Shown: one piece after another, positions 1 through 12,548 of the stretch | Position numbering within the stretch: the first letter of the stretch is position 1 | Layout: each line of letters starts with the position of its first letter | NCBI RefSeq assembly: GCF_037975245.1 | Contig: NC_092568.1 | Coordinates: forward strand, 31,716,501 to 31,776,500 | Reading direction: 5' to 3' | DNA from: Apostichopus japonicus | Lineage: Eukaryota; Echinodermata; Holothuroidea; Aspidochirotida; Stichopodidae | Length of the DNA: 60,000 bases | Translations under genes and position numbers: made by a program | The notes under the pieces: model-generated | Told to the model about the DNA's origin: nothing | Databases searched by the model: none | Seen by the model: the letters and a program-made list of their open reading frames with translations, nothing else

Positions 1-114
1 GCCTGAAACAAGATTGACAGGGGCAATTTTCCCAAATTAACACCCGAAATAAAAAAAAAAACTATTTTGGATCCTGATTATGAGATATTTCGGACATGAT
101 ATCCCTATTTTAAA

Positions 115-266
115 GTGGGGTATATGCCGCTTGGAAACCTTGGGAAGTGCCGTTTCCGGCCATCTAGAGGGTTTTTAAATCCCCAAATTTTCTTGTACGC
201 TTCACGCCAACTCATGGTGGCGCTACGCTTAGATAGTCAACAAGGTCATATCCCCCCCCCCCCCCC
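115..266 (-). mobile_element. Fragment of hAT-type MITE family
   Basis: The sequence CGCCAACTCATGGTGGCGCTACGC and the flanking TTTCCGGCCATCT are a diverged inverted copy of the module seen at 4390-4470 and 17570-17660. The ends are not identifiable. A run of C follows at 251-266. Confidence 0.5.
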
Positions 267-1664
267 ACTCGGAAGTACGGATCGCCTCCCATGCGTATAT
301 AGCAACATTGTAGCAACTATATATAGTCTCTAAGATACATGTTATTGCTTATCAATAGTTGAAAACTGGGTCAGTTGTACTAGCTTTTGATTTCTTGTGT
401 TACTGCAGTTTAGACCCATAATCTATCAATTTAAATTTATCTATCGAAGAGTGCGGTATATTTAGGTCACTCCATCAAAATTTCAACTATTAGTCCATTC
501 ATGAAAGCATAAAATGACATGACATGTCACGTGTTTCCATAAAATCCAGAAACAATAATGATGTTTTTCATTTCAAATAATATGCCATGAATTATTAGCA
601 ACTTAAAACACATATAGTGTGAGCAACTTTATTGATTATTTAATAGCTTCACTGGTTCGTGTTAATATATTATTATTTGTATCTGTTTCATTGATGGGGG
701 AATGAAAAGACTTTGGGAATTTTGTCCAGCTGCCATATCTACAGTAAACTAAAACCAGCTAATTAAATTGATGAAATTTCAAGTCAATTAGTAACACAAT
801 CAAGTTATGAATACACTATAAACTAATTTCGACCTCTGGGTAGTCCCTTAAAACTGAATAATTTTTTCCCCCAAAATTACTTCACACAGACCTTTGTTCA
901 TTGTTTAAATTTTAGTGCAATTAGTTTTTTTGTAAACTGAATTTATACTTCTTCCTTAATCAGTCATTAATATCAGATATAATTTCAGCGGAATTTGGTT
1001 ATGTCATCATTTCCTGCATCCGTGTAGCCACCGCAGTTGTGAGGCTATACTCACCACTACCTTGCCATGGGGGTGAGGGGAGGGGGAGAGGGGGACAATG
1101 GGGGATTTGACCTTATTTGGGCCACTTTACAAGAAAATATTTATGTGTCACTTTTTTTGTGGTGGTTTAGGGGTTATGCATTTTATTTTCACCAAATACT
1201 TTTAAAAATATAATGGTTAAGTTCACAAAAATTGAATACATATGAATTTGCATGTGTATGTCGTTCATAGCAATATGCTGTATCAGCAAAATTATTCACC
1301 GATATGTTTGTGTGCTGATTAATCTTGTTAGTAAATCTGCTAATTCTCTATTTCCTATTATAGCAATGATTCAAACATGAAACTTTGCTTTCAGGAAGAG
1401 CAATTGCTGGGTTCCTTGCTTTAGACCTATCAACAGGTCCAATATAACTGTATATAGAGTACTGTATATAGTGTGTCTAAAGTTAGCCCATATCGGTTTC
1501 TGTACTAATTTACATTGCAAACAGCTATTTACAGATCAAGTACAAAGTTCAGTACATCAATTTATCGATCATCAAGGCACTGTACGTACGTCCCTGGTTC
1601 TGTGCATCGTGTAAGCCACTAATGCTAATAGCAGCCTGTGCATGTAGGTGGATATATGTATGTA
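267..1664. other. No gene seen
   Basis: AT-rich sequence with a purine-rich stretch at 1066-1105; no supported coding or RNA feature. Confidence 0.6.
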
Positions 1665-1880
1665 TTTTAGACCCTCCTGCAAGCAGGAACTTGTGAAGAA
1701 GCCATCATTGGCTTATCAAAGCGGCAAGCTGACCGTTGTCAGTCTCTTAGATTCATATTTACCGCGTGCATGATTATGAATTGCCAACAACTCTGTAACT
1801 AGACGACATACATTAATCTTGGAGTGACTCGAACCGGGGACCTTATGATTGAAAGGCACCAGCATTGACCACTAAGATAA
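1665..1880 (-). mobile_element. tRNA-derived SINE (minus strand)
   Basis: On the minus strand the head around 1880-1808 has acceptor-stem-like TGGAGT/ACTCCA ends, an A-box-like TTAGTGGTCAATGC and a B box GGTTCGAGTC. Its far end carries GTTCCTGCTTGCAGG, a segment also found (complement) at 32615-32632. Confidence 0.5.
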
Positions 1881-4303
1881 AACTCCACACTATGGGGTTG
1901 GTGTATAGCAGCAGTACTGCTTAGTTGCTAGGAAACCTAAAATTATACTTTCAAATAGTGAAACTCAAAACTCCTGTAAGATTTTGTAATCCTTACTCTG
2001 CATATGGTCAGAAAGTAGAATTTAGCAAAGAAGTCATCAGAACTTATCGCATTATCGTTTAACTTGGGAGTAGCTAGGGGGGAGGGGAGATTGGCCCTGG
2101 TGGGAGGGGGGTGGGAGTGTAGAATCATGATGTAACAGGGAGGATGATGATAGGAGATTTCCTGTGTACTCACAGTTTTGACAATTATCTGAAGTAATGG
2201 GGAGAGCAAGGAGCCATGCTGATAGGTAAGGACAGTACTTAGCACAATGTATGGAAATTTGGAACTAGACATCAGTGAACTCAGGTATTACAAGCAATAC
2301 ACTCACTCAGCCTGAACTATTTATGTGCATGTTTCCTACTGTCTCAACTTGATTAGCAATTAAGAATGCAGTTTCACCATTACTAAGAAAAAATTCTATA
2401 TTAATATGCTTTACAAGAATTTATGTAATTTCGCATAGAGGTATTATAAACATAGCAGCTAGCATTTAATTGATTTGAAAAAGTTGATTGAAGTGAAAAC
2501 CTCAACCTTTGAATGACCTTAAAATGGACTGCATTCCACATAATTACCGTGCAATTACATTGCAATTTGAAAAGTAGGCCACCATTGTAGATTTAGTATC
2601 ATGATGTGCATGATTTGGGTGTCTGGTGAAGCCATTACTTACACACACAAAAAATGTTAGTGGCCGATACAGAAAAGGTATTGGTAAAACTTACTGCATA
2701 CAAATATGCATTGCTGTACATATATAATATACGTATTGAAGGTAATATTATACCAGAATTCACTTTCCTCTCAGCTGCACTGCATGCTACCTTTTCTTCA
2801 GTCATCAATCTTTTTATTTATTTGTGTAAAAAAAATAGGTAGATTTTTATCTGTGGAAAATCAAATAAATCAAATCAAATCAAATCAATGTGTTACAATC
2901 TACTAAAGTACTGAGACAAGGACAAACCTAAAATTTCTAGGCAATATATGTCAAATCCACCATCATCCTAACTTAGGGAGTCAACTTTCCTCGACATGAA
3001 ATACATAATGTAATTATGGAAAAGTTTAGTACATTGACAAAATAGTCCAAGTATCAGTGTTGTATATAGGTGTATAAATGAAAATGAGTTGTCATTCCCA
3101 TTTCTTCAATGAAATAATAGTTACAATTTCCACCAAGTGTGAACACATGTTTCAACATTCGATATTGGATGTACCTAGCCTTCTCTTGTTTTCTTCATTT
3201 GGGAGGGGGGGTGGGGGGGGCTATAAATTCACCTTCAACTTATAAGACAGATCTATGTTAATCCTTAGTACTATACAGCATGTTATTGGTATGATACATG
3301 TGAAGTGGTTATCACTGTTCAGCACAACCTCTTGTTAAAGTAAATTCCGCCGAAGCATGCAGGTATCTAATTATCTTGTCAGATTGTGAAGACCATCAGC
3401 AATCAGTTCACGGGGCATCATTACCATAAGTACACCGTATTTGACTATTTTTGTATAGGACATATATACCCACCCCCTCGTCGTCGCTGATACAGAATTG
3501 CACGCACAGCAGTATAGACACTGGACTGTTTCAATGAACAGGTATTCCAAACATTCAATTAATGTCTTAATCAGGTGAACATGTGTGATGTTTAAGAAAT
3601 TGATAAAGAAACAGCCATGCAGTACAGTATATGTCCGTCCAATTTAATTGTCAGTAATATGCACTGATGGTTTTAACATGTGTGTGGTATTTATACTGTA
3701 TAATATCTAATAGTGCGAACAGTAAGCGATTAGGGCTCAAGATGGATCCAGGCACCAAGTATATGGTATATGTTGACCGTTTACCATTGGAGCTATCATA
3801 TTTTACAAGCAGTTTAGTGTTTGACCTCAAATGACCTTTGACCTCTACAAAAACCAAACAATAGCAGGTACTCACTAAGGTCATGTATGTACATTCTTCA
3901 AACTTCCAAAGTGCCATTTAACCCTGTAACTTTGAGTGTTTATTAATGAATAAAAACAACAATGTTGTTTCAAAGTATACAAGCTTGTACTGCATAGAAG
4001 ATTGTATTTATTCCAAGGGCGCCGTTTTGTTTTGAAAATTGGTGGAGACGTGACTATCGGAGCGTACCAGAAATTTGTTGACAGATGTACCCCCCAGATT
4101 GCCGGAATTGCATTTCCCAGACACAAATATGATAAAAAATGGGTCATTCATTTTAAAATTTCACGGTTTTAAATGTTTCATGAAAAATAGTAATTAAAAA
4201 AATACAAGAATAAGAGTTACTGATGATAAATTTATCAAATACGAACATCATAATAAGCTGATATAGAACAGGAAATTAGTTCATCTTCACCTTCCTTCAC
4301 CGC
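1881..4303. other. No gene seen
   Basis: AT-rich, with a short CAAAT pentamer run at 2858-2888 and a G run near 3201-3220. Short open frames here look random. Confidence 0.6.
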
Positions 4304-4311
4304 CCTTTGGG

Positions 4312-4669
4312 CATAGGCGTACGGGACCATTTCAGTTTGGGGGGGGTTCAAAAACTTTTGTGTCTGAAAGTTCCCGTGACACTATCTAAGCGGAGCGCCA
4401 CCATTGGTTGGCGCGTAGCGTACAAGAATTTTTTGGCAAAGAATGCCTCTCAGATTGCCGGAAATGGCACTTCTGAGGCCTTCAAGTTGCAAAAAGTTGA
4501 AATAGATTCGGGCAAACTACTGCATATTTATTTATATATATATATATATAAATATTTTTTTCCTCTTAGGCTGCCCGAATTTTTCAGGACTTTTGCCCGA
4601 ATTTCTTGTCCTCTGGAAATTTTAGGGGGGAGCAGTCTTCCCCCCTGCCCCCCGCCTCTTACGCCTATG
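4312..4669 (+). mobile_element. hAT-type MITE, 8-bp TSD CCTTTGGG
   Basis: It starts CATAGGCGTA and ends TACGCCTATG, and is flanked on both sides by CCTTTGGG (4304-4311 and 4670-4677). Internally it carries the GCGGAGCGCCACCATTGG segment shared with several other copies in this window and a (TA)n. An 8-bp target duplication is characteristic of hAT transposons. No transposase. Confidence 0.82.
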
Positions 4670-4988
4670 CCTTTGGGTAGTTGGGCGTGGAGTCCCATTA
4701 ATATGTAATTTATGTATATGTATTTATACGCAACAACAACAACAACAATGGATACACGGACAAGACTGAACAGGGAGTCCTGCATGCCCTCCTGGTTCGA
4801 CCGCTGGGTTCTGCTTTAGCTCCCAGACAAACAGATAACAACAAATAAACAAAGCAGATGAAATAGAATATTGTGCTGGAGAAAGGCGAACAGGGTCAAC
4901 TAGAGGTATGATGAGCAGCATCAGTCATTGGGTGCAAAATCAGCCAGTGGAAGGGTAGGAAGTGGCAAGTGTGAACTTAGGAAAACCG

Positions 4989-5039
4989 GTACGAAATTTC
5001 GTACACGATATTTATTCACTTAGTGAATAAATATCGTGT
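4989..5039. repeat. Two overlapping perfect palindromes
   Basis: GTACGAAATTTCGTAC (4989-5004) is self-complementary. It is followed by an inverted repeat with 18-bp arms (5003-5020 and 5022-5039, left arm ACACGATATTTATTCACT) and a one-base spacer. Confidence 0.9.
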
Positions 5040-5040
5040 T

Positions 5041-6529
5041 TACACGCTACTCGTATCTAAAAGTTTAGAGACCAGATAGGGGTGGCTATCCTACCATCAG
5101 GACTTCCATTTAACGTCCTTGTCTGAGGGACCACGCGGCTACAGGCAGCATTTTGGAAACTTTTTTTTCCAATTTTTTTTAACTGTTAATTCCAGCGTTC
5201 TCAAACCTCCCCTATCCGTTTATATAGTTTCTTTACCTCAACAAAAGAAATTTTTATAACAAATCCTCCTTTGGAAAAGGACAGCGACGTTTGAGCTCGA
5301 TCTCTCCTACACTGTGTCAATGGGCTGAAGTCAGCAACGCAATTTCAACAAAGGCTGGTGTTGTTTTTGGCTGCTGGAGACATGGTTGAAGTTAGCACCA
5401 CCGGGTAGCATACATCAATGAAACAAGCAACTTGTAAGGACGCCAATTAACGTATCAGACTTGTTTCCATCTTTGCATTCGCTCATTCATTAGTTTTGTT
5501 GCTTATTTTGATAACGCCTAATGGGTACTTGAGATCTTAACGACTAACGCGGTAAAGCAGGATATCTTGGATAGTCGGACTTCCAAAATTCTCTCAAAAG
5601 ATGGTGGGGACATGGTATACCATGTCCCCACCTCTGAAATTTTTGGTGGGGACGCGTCCCCGTGTCCCTGCGGGAAACGGCGCCCCTGATTTATTCACTA
5701 ACAGTAGCTGCCTCTCTGTAATTTATAGGGGAGAAAAGAAGGGGGGGTGCGGGGGAAATCATATTTTTATTTATTTGGTGTTTTACTGTTAAACCTTCCA
5801 TGTTGTGATGTGGATGCTGATATACGCAGCCTTGAATATTCCAGTTAATTAAAGGCAATATACTGTTTGGTAAAATAACACTTGCAATGCTCTTTCTCAC
5901 AAAGATCTTCAACCGTAAATTACTTCAAACTGTTTACTGCAAAGTGACTTGTTGGCTGTGTGCTGATCATGTCAAATTGTGATGCATGTTTCAAAAATTT
6001 AACATTCACCCACCTACAGTAATCCATCTATTTTGATTTTGTTTATGGTGTAAGGATTACCAGATTTTGCACTTAATGCATCGAAATGGTCTCAGATGTA
6101 TTTATTATAGCTTAAAATCCAATCACCAAAGTTAAGTTTCTCTTAATGTGACCTTCTTCTAAATACAGTGTGCACTGAGGCTGATGCTAAACTTGTTAAA
6201 TCAAAAGCTCTTCATTTGGTACGTATAATATACGATGATTAGTAATAGTGGCTATAGAAAGGGTTTTTCCTATCTCTGTATTAAAACCTTTTAGAATGCA
6301 TTAAAATGGGCTTGTCAATTATGTAAAAGTACAGGAGAAATTATATCTGAGTGAAAGGCCAGATGAAGAAAATTACCCTGACCATTATTATAGTAATCAT
6401 AATAGATACTGTACATAGTTTCTGACATGCTGTGGACACTTGTTTTGGTTCTCACTTTTAAATTTGGGACTGAGTTTAGAATATTGTCTGAGAAATCAAA
6501 GTTTATTCTAGAGTGACAGCTGACATAAA
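5041..6529. other. No gene seen apart from palindromes
   Basis: Contains the 30-bp palindrome; otherwise AT-rich with no coding support. Confidence 0.55.
5603..5632. repeat. Perfect 30-bp palindrome
   Basis: The left half GGTGGGGACATGGTA is exactly the reverse complement of the right half. A shorter palindrome, GGGGACGCGTCCCC, follows at about 5647-5660. Confidence 0.9.
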
Positions 6530-7145
6530 AAGTCTAATATATTACTCCCAAGTATGAGTGAACGACTAATATAGTACTCCTACTACTCCCAAGTATGAGT
6601 GAACGACTAATAAAGTACTCCTACTACTCCCAAGTATGAGTGGAGACTAATATAGTACTCCTACTACTCCCATGCAATTATGAGTGGAAGACTAATATAT
6701 TACTCCCAAATATGAGTGAAAGACTAATATAGTACTCCTACTCCCAAGTATGAGTGGAGACTAATATAGTACTCCTACTACTCCCATGCAATTATGAGTG
6801 GAAGACTAATATATTACTCCCAAATATGAGTGAAAGACTAATATAGTACTCCTACTACTCCCAAGTGTGAGTGAAAGACTAATATTTTACTCCCAAGACT
6901 ATGAGTGAAAGACTAATATAGTCTTCCTACTACTCCCATAAAGTATGAGTGAAAGACTAATATAGTACTCCTACTACTCCCATGCAATTATGAGTGGAAG
7001 ACTAATATATTACTCCCAAATATGAGTGAAAGACTAATATAGCATACTCCTAGGTTACCTAGGAGTAGTATACTTGGGAGTAGTAACTACTCCCAAGTAT
7101 ACTACTCTCTCAGAGTATGAGTGAAAGACTAATATAGTACTCCTA
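6530..7145. repeat. Minisatellite, 32-45 bp units, about 15 copies, with higher-order pattern
   Basis: Units begin GACTAATAT and contain TACTCC...CCCAAGTATGAGTG. Long units with CATGCAATTATGAGTGG alternate with short units containing ATTACTCCCAAATATGAG three times, indicating a higher-order repeat. An inverted unit near the right end makes a cruciform (7063-7107). Confidence 0.9.
7046..7107. repeat. Two adjacent hairpins inside the minisatellite
   Basis: ACTCCTAGGT-T-ACCTAGGAGT at 7046-7066 is followed by a 45-bp inverted repeat at 7063-7107 with 22-bp perfect arms around a single A (7085). Confidence 0.9.
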
Positions 7146-7828
7146 CTTGATCCACAGTGAATAGCTGAATAATAATTTGCAGACACTACAGAAGTATAGT
7201 GGTTTAGTTTTCCTTTTGCATTACTGACTGTCTCCACTTCACTAGATTCTGACAATTAATTTATTTCTAATCGCAGCTAAATTACAGGCAGTGTGCAACT
7301 TGTAAACTGTTATGGAAGATTCAGCAAGAAGAAACAAATACTGTAGTTAATCAGGGAACAATTTATCCTGTTTCTTATTGCAAAATGCTATGCAAAATGA
7401 TCAAAACTGCTATATAAAGCAAGTGCAAAGATGTGAAAAGTATTTTATTTGAGACAAAGTTTTTTATATAATTTAATATTTGTTTTGGAGTTTTGTTTCC
7501 AATCACCAATTTCTCTCCAGTATATGTATATATTTATTATATTCAAATGGGGAAACCTTTGATAAGCATTGCGCTTCTTTTTTTCTCCCTTTCCATGCAT
7601 TTGTATAGCTTAAATATTGTATATCAATTAACATGGTGAATGTTTTTTTCTTTGTACCTGTCTCTCTAGATTATATTGTATATCAAAATATTTGTTTATA
7701 CTTTCTTAAACAGTCATGTACTGTACACAATTGCAGGAAATAAATTGTTGTCATTGTCAAGCTAAGAGCCTGTAAGACAGCTAAACACAAAATTTTAATT
7801 TCAAGTTATACCGTGTATATATGCCAGC

Positions 7829-8366
7829 AGTTTTGAAATTTTTGTAACTACTTACAAAGTTACCACTTATCAAAGAGATTTAACAATCATCTCACACGAA
7901 CTCAAGTATTCTTAAGATTTCTACGTCATTTTACTCTGTTATTGATTTTCGAAAGTACCTAAAAGCGCAGTTGACCCTGTTCATGACGTAATGTTATTAT
8001 GTAGCAAAATCCATTTTTTTAACCATATTATAATGCATATGAGTATATACTATACATCCAATGTTAATTGATTTATCGACTAACTAAGGAATCAGTACCT
8101 TGTTTGAAATTATTGTAACTAATACAACGTTACCACTTATCAAATAGATTAAACAATCGTCTCACACAAACTCAAGTATTCCTAAGATTTCTTCCTCATT
8201 TTATCCTGTTATTGATTTCTAGATTACCTTAAGTGCAGTTTGACCCTGTTCATGTAGTAATATTATTATTTAGCTAAAATCAATTTTTTTTAACCTGATT
8301 ATAATGTATAATAAGTATATACTATACATCCAATGTTAATAGATTTGTGGATGAATTAAGGTATCA
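7829..8366. repeat. Diverged tandem duplication, about 270-bp unit, two copies
   Basis: GTTACCACTTATCAAA occurs at 7859 and 8129, and the words TCTCACAC, CTCAAGTATTC, TTGACCCTGTTCATG and ATATACTATACATCCAATGTTAAT follow at the same offsets in both. The copies differ at perhaps one base in eight. Confidence 0.85.
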
Positions 8367-9141
8367 GTGACTTTTTAAATGGGAGAAAATTGGAAATATT
8401 TCTATTTAGGTTGGATGGTTCTTCAAATTTTCCTATGGCGCAAAGACCTAAATTACAGCTTTTCTGTGAAATATAATTGACAGTCGTTGGAGCTGTAATA
8501 ATTGTTTGGTTCTCTAAATATATATTATTGGTATTCAATGCGCGATGTTATACCGTAACGTGCATATCTACTTAAAACCGTACCATGCAATGATATTTTC
8601 TAGAATAGTGAGTTTGATGTATAAACCAGCAAATTTCAACTACTTATCAAAGATAAGGGTTGTTTTAATGTAAAGTTAAAATTTAGTGCTGCGTGTAGTG
8701 CATTTGGTTTCCATTTTTACCACCATGCAATATTATTAACTATATATAATATATACATAAAAGTATGTTGAAATATGGAGTATGTGCGATTGTGCGTGTT
8801 GCCCAAGTAGTTTATGAATTGGTAAATTTGGATCAAACTATTGCTTCTGGATGCAATCCTATCATCTTCATTTCTCATTTTGTTATATATCACTTTGACA
8901 TTTGATGATGGTCAATTGGGATTACTGAATGGAACGTTAACACACACATGTACCGACTATCCCCTCCTTCAAACTTTCTTGATTATCTGTAAATGTACTT
9001 TTCTGTTTAATTTGGAACATATCAACACGGGAAGGGAATGTTCACGGCATTTTGGAAAAGCACTTTAAAATAAACAGAAAACTAACAATTTAACTTACAT
9101 ATAGCAAGGTGGACATTGTATTTACTTCGCTCCTCTCTTAA
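8367..9141. other. No gene seen
   Basis: AT-rich non-repetitive sequence; the 75-codon frame at 8841-9068 shows no protein-like pattern. Confidence 0.55.
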
Positions 9142-9467
9142 TTACCTGTCTCCCACTCCATATCTGCACTTTCCCATCTACCTAAACTACACACTGGAAC
9201 GTTTTAGCACTGCGCCCTCGCTCCCTGGGCACCGCCCACTTACACCTCCTTCCCAATCTACCACCTAGGAAGAAACTCGTAAGAAACGGGTGAAATTTGT
9301 TACGTAAAAGTCGCTAACAAAAATGTGTAGTTTCCTCCTTGTGGTAGATCCAGAAGGAGGTGTAAGTGGACGGCGCCCAGAGAGCGAGGGCACAGTGCTA
9401 AAACGTTTCCAGTACGTGTGTAGTTAGGTAGATGGAAAAGTGCAGATGTGGAGTGGGAGACAGGTAA
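9142..9467. mobile_element. Foldback element with about 135-bp inverted arms
   Basis: Left arm 9142-9275 starts TTACCTGTCTCCCACTCC, and right arm 9329-9467 is its imperfect reverse complement ending GGAGTGGGAGACAGGTAA, with a loop of about 54 bp. No clear target duplication, so the superfamily is unknown. Confidence 0.65.
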
Positions 9468-11855
9468 GTATCATCGCTCGTAAAATCCCCAGACCAGTAA
9501 CTTTGGGGGATTTAAGCATTTAAATATTGTGAAACTGCAATATACTGCTCAAAAGCAGAGGGAAAAAAAAAAAAAAAACCTAAAAGGGCTGTCTGAAAAT
9601 GTGCTTCTACTAGAAATATACATAAATACAAACAAATTATGCACATAAAAAAAAATCAAATGCATATGAATGTATCAAAGTTAAGTCAAAGTGCACATAA
9701 GCTTGTATTTCATGATTTAAGTAATAATACAAACTTGCTTTAATTCAACCAAGCTAGTGTATAGTTGGTAAATGTGACAATTCAAACTTTTCATGGATCA
9801 AAATTTCAGTGTTCAACATAAGTATGATATTTTGGGCCAGGAATATCAGTGTGTCATTTACTACTTTACAGTAGGTTGCGAACAGTACTTGTTAAGGAAA
9901 CTTATATTTGTGAAAGGATGCACTTTTTTCAATATGTTTCTCAAGGTTTCACGTGATATTGTTGAACCCATTATCTTCTCCTTAATTCCTTGTCACACAA
10001 ATCGCAAGTCTACTTCAAGTTTACAAAGTCCTGTTATGGTTTTTATCTTGATCTACGACTCATAGTCCAAAACCTGTGGACCTGTACAGCTTGCACACAG
10101 TGTTAATTGTTCATGTTATATCTACAGGTATGTATACAATGAAATGACTTGCAATGATTTACTTTGAAACAAGTCTAAAGGAATTCCTGATTGGCCAATG
10201 CCTTCTCCAGTGGGAAATCTCAACCAATTAGATTCATTTTAACATTCTCTGACAGATAAATTCTCAACGATCACCTACAGATCAATTTCATGGAAATCGA
10301 TGATCAATATTCATCGCTGTTAAAGGGAGGTATAGTACATGTTGCATGTTGAAACCATTATCCCAATTTTAGAAATGCCCTTAAAGGCCTTGCATTCCCA
10401 AAACTTGTTTCATGAAGTCACAGATCAATTTAAGCCCTCAACATTTCTCAATGTTTGGTCAGATACAGGAATTGTCGGAGAATTCTTCGACTGACATGAT
10501 TAGTTTTCATTTGAAAAAGTTGAATTCTTTCCACATTGCATGATTGCAGGTTTTATCTCCGGCAGTTTCGGAATTTCATTTTCCATGAGTAGTCATCGTT
10601 GAAATGGCTCAGACTTTACGATGCGCAGCTCAGAGCATTTTGCAACGTGACAATTTGCAGTGAATTCATAAATATTTTATCTCCTAAAAGTGCAGTTCTC
10701 AATCTCTAGACATGACCTTCACTGCATCGTCTAATTTGTGTTGCACAAGGTTCACTGTCAAGGTTATTTATATCTGTAGATACATACATACTGTCAAGCG
10801 CATTGATATTGTGTATGAATGTTTCACACCATTACACCTATGTCCGTATGTTTGTTCATATCTCCACTTTCAATATTTTGATATGCATGTACTGTGTTGT
10901 ACACATGGGAACAAATCACAAGGAATTTAGTTAAACATCTACATTTTTTAGGATACATTGTTAAAGCCATTTCATGTTTATAAATTCAAATTAAGGATCT
11001 TAATTAATTGCAAGCAAATCAGTTGAGCTCCTGGAAGATCGAGATAATCAACAAGCATGATGTCACAGTACAATACAAAACAAGACTTACAGCATTTTTG
11101 ATAATTAACATTAACTCTACATAGTGCATGGAAGGAAAGCTGGGCATATTGTGTTAATATGAACCCCTGCTGTACAGTAGACTTCTACCTTTGAGTAGTA
11201 ATACCAGCCTTACTGAATTTTCAGTTTTTTATTACTTGTGGAGCGTAGCAGCGAACTACCACATGTGAAAAGAAGGGCTCTTTAATACACTTCATAGTGT
11301 GATTTAAAATTGCAATGTCTTTGATATTTGATTTAATATATGCTGGTATGTTTTCTATCCTATAATATATACAGTGAATTCATTGAGGCCTGGAGAGCTA
11401 TATACTTATACTGTAGTCAGCCACAAGGAGTCATCTAATACAGTCCTTCAGTTAAATTATTAACTGGGTATGAAAAAGTGATTTATCTTTGTGACTGCAT
11501 ATGGGATTATATAATCTGACGAAGGAGTAAGGATCATCTCATCGGATCAGACTTCCTCCACTATTAACTGGTGAGTGCAGGTGTACACAATATTTTGAAA
11601 AATAGTCAACAAGTTAGCAGAGACTTGGTACTACAATTAATGGAAATGTTTAATTAGGGATATATACCCAAATGCATCTTATATAAAAAAAATATATATA
11701 TATATAAAAAATTAAATGTCAGTTTTTGTAGTGTTGTTTTGCCAAGGTATATTGACTTGATAAATGGATAAATTGGTGTATCATAGATGGTCGATGGAGT
11801 AAAAGTTATGCATATTGGCTAAAGCCAAAAGTAGTCACTTGACTCAGTTCTAGGA
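9468..11855. other. No gene seen
   Basis: AT-rich sequence with A run at 9561-9580 and (TA)n at 11690-11706. The 90-codon frame at 9793-10065 has no recognisable features. Confidence 0.55.
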
Positions 11856-11863
11856 GTTTCAGT

Positions 11864-12151
11864 CAGGTGCGTAGCCAGGAATTTGCCAAGGGAGGGGCGG
11901 AAACTGTAGATTCGGCATTGCAAACTAAGCGTAGCCCCACCATGTGTTGGCGCAAAGCGTACAAGAAAATTTTGGCTGAAAATGCCTCCCAGATCGCTGG
12001 AAATGGCACTTCCCAGGCCTTGTAAGTTGCATCTTAGCATTTTCTTTTTTGAAAATACTAGCGATATCATAAAAACATTAAAAAAAATAATACAAATATG
12101 CTCAAGGCAGGGGGCGGCTGCCCCTTTCGCCCCACCTTGGCTACGCGCCTG
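11864..12151 (+). mobile_element. hAT-type MITE, 8-bp TSD GTTTCAGT
   Basis: It starts CAGGTGCGTAGCCAGG and ends GGCTACGCGCCTG, flanked by GTTTCAGT at 11856-11863 and 12152-12159. Its interior matches the 4312 copy around CCACCATG and GGAAATGGCACTTCC. 288 bp, non-coding. Confidence 0.82.
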
Positions 12152-12308
12152 GTTTCAGTTCAAATATTACTTCCTTTGCTTTGCTCCTCGCTAATGAGTA
12201 GGGAGGTCATTGGCCAGCGGGTTCCGGTCATTATAGAAAGCACATCGTAGTGTTAAAAGGTTACAAGTTCCCTCCCTGCATGTTAGAGCAAGAGTGCTGG
12301 GACCTAAG

Positions 12309-12548
12309 CCCGGGTCACATCTGCGCCATTCAACACGCGATTGAACTCACAAGACAATTGAAGGTTGAATCGCGTAGTTAGACACGGGTATCAATTTGTT
12401 GCGCAATAAAAGTTGCGCCGTCGATTTGGGTTGATTTGCAATAGAGCAATGTCCTAATCAGCGCAACTTCTTAGAAGCAACTTTTCTGATTCGCGTGATT
12501 TTAGTTGCAAGTTGAATCGCGTGTTGAATCGCGCAGATGTGACCCTGC
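12309..12548. mobile_element. Short inverted-repeat element (about 240 bp)
   Basis: The ends GGGTCACATCTGCGC and GCGCAGATGTGACCC are inverted repeats, extended inward by ATTCAACACGCGATT and AATCGCGTGTTGAAT. The interior repeats AATCGCG. No matching flanking duplication seen. Confidence 0.6.

Noticed and set aside
1808-1880. Functional tRNA gene
   Set aside because: A- and B-box-like words are present, but no proper anticodon arm can be folded with confidence and SINE-like sequence follows.
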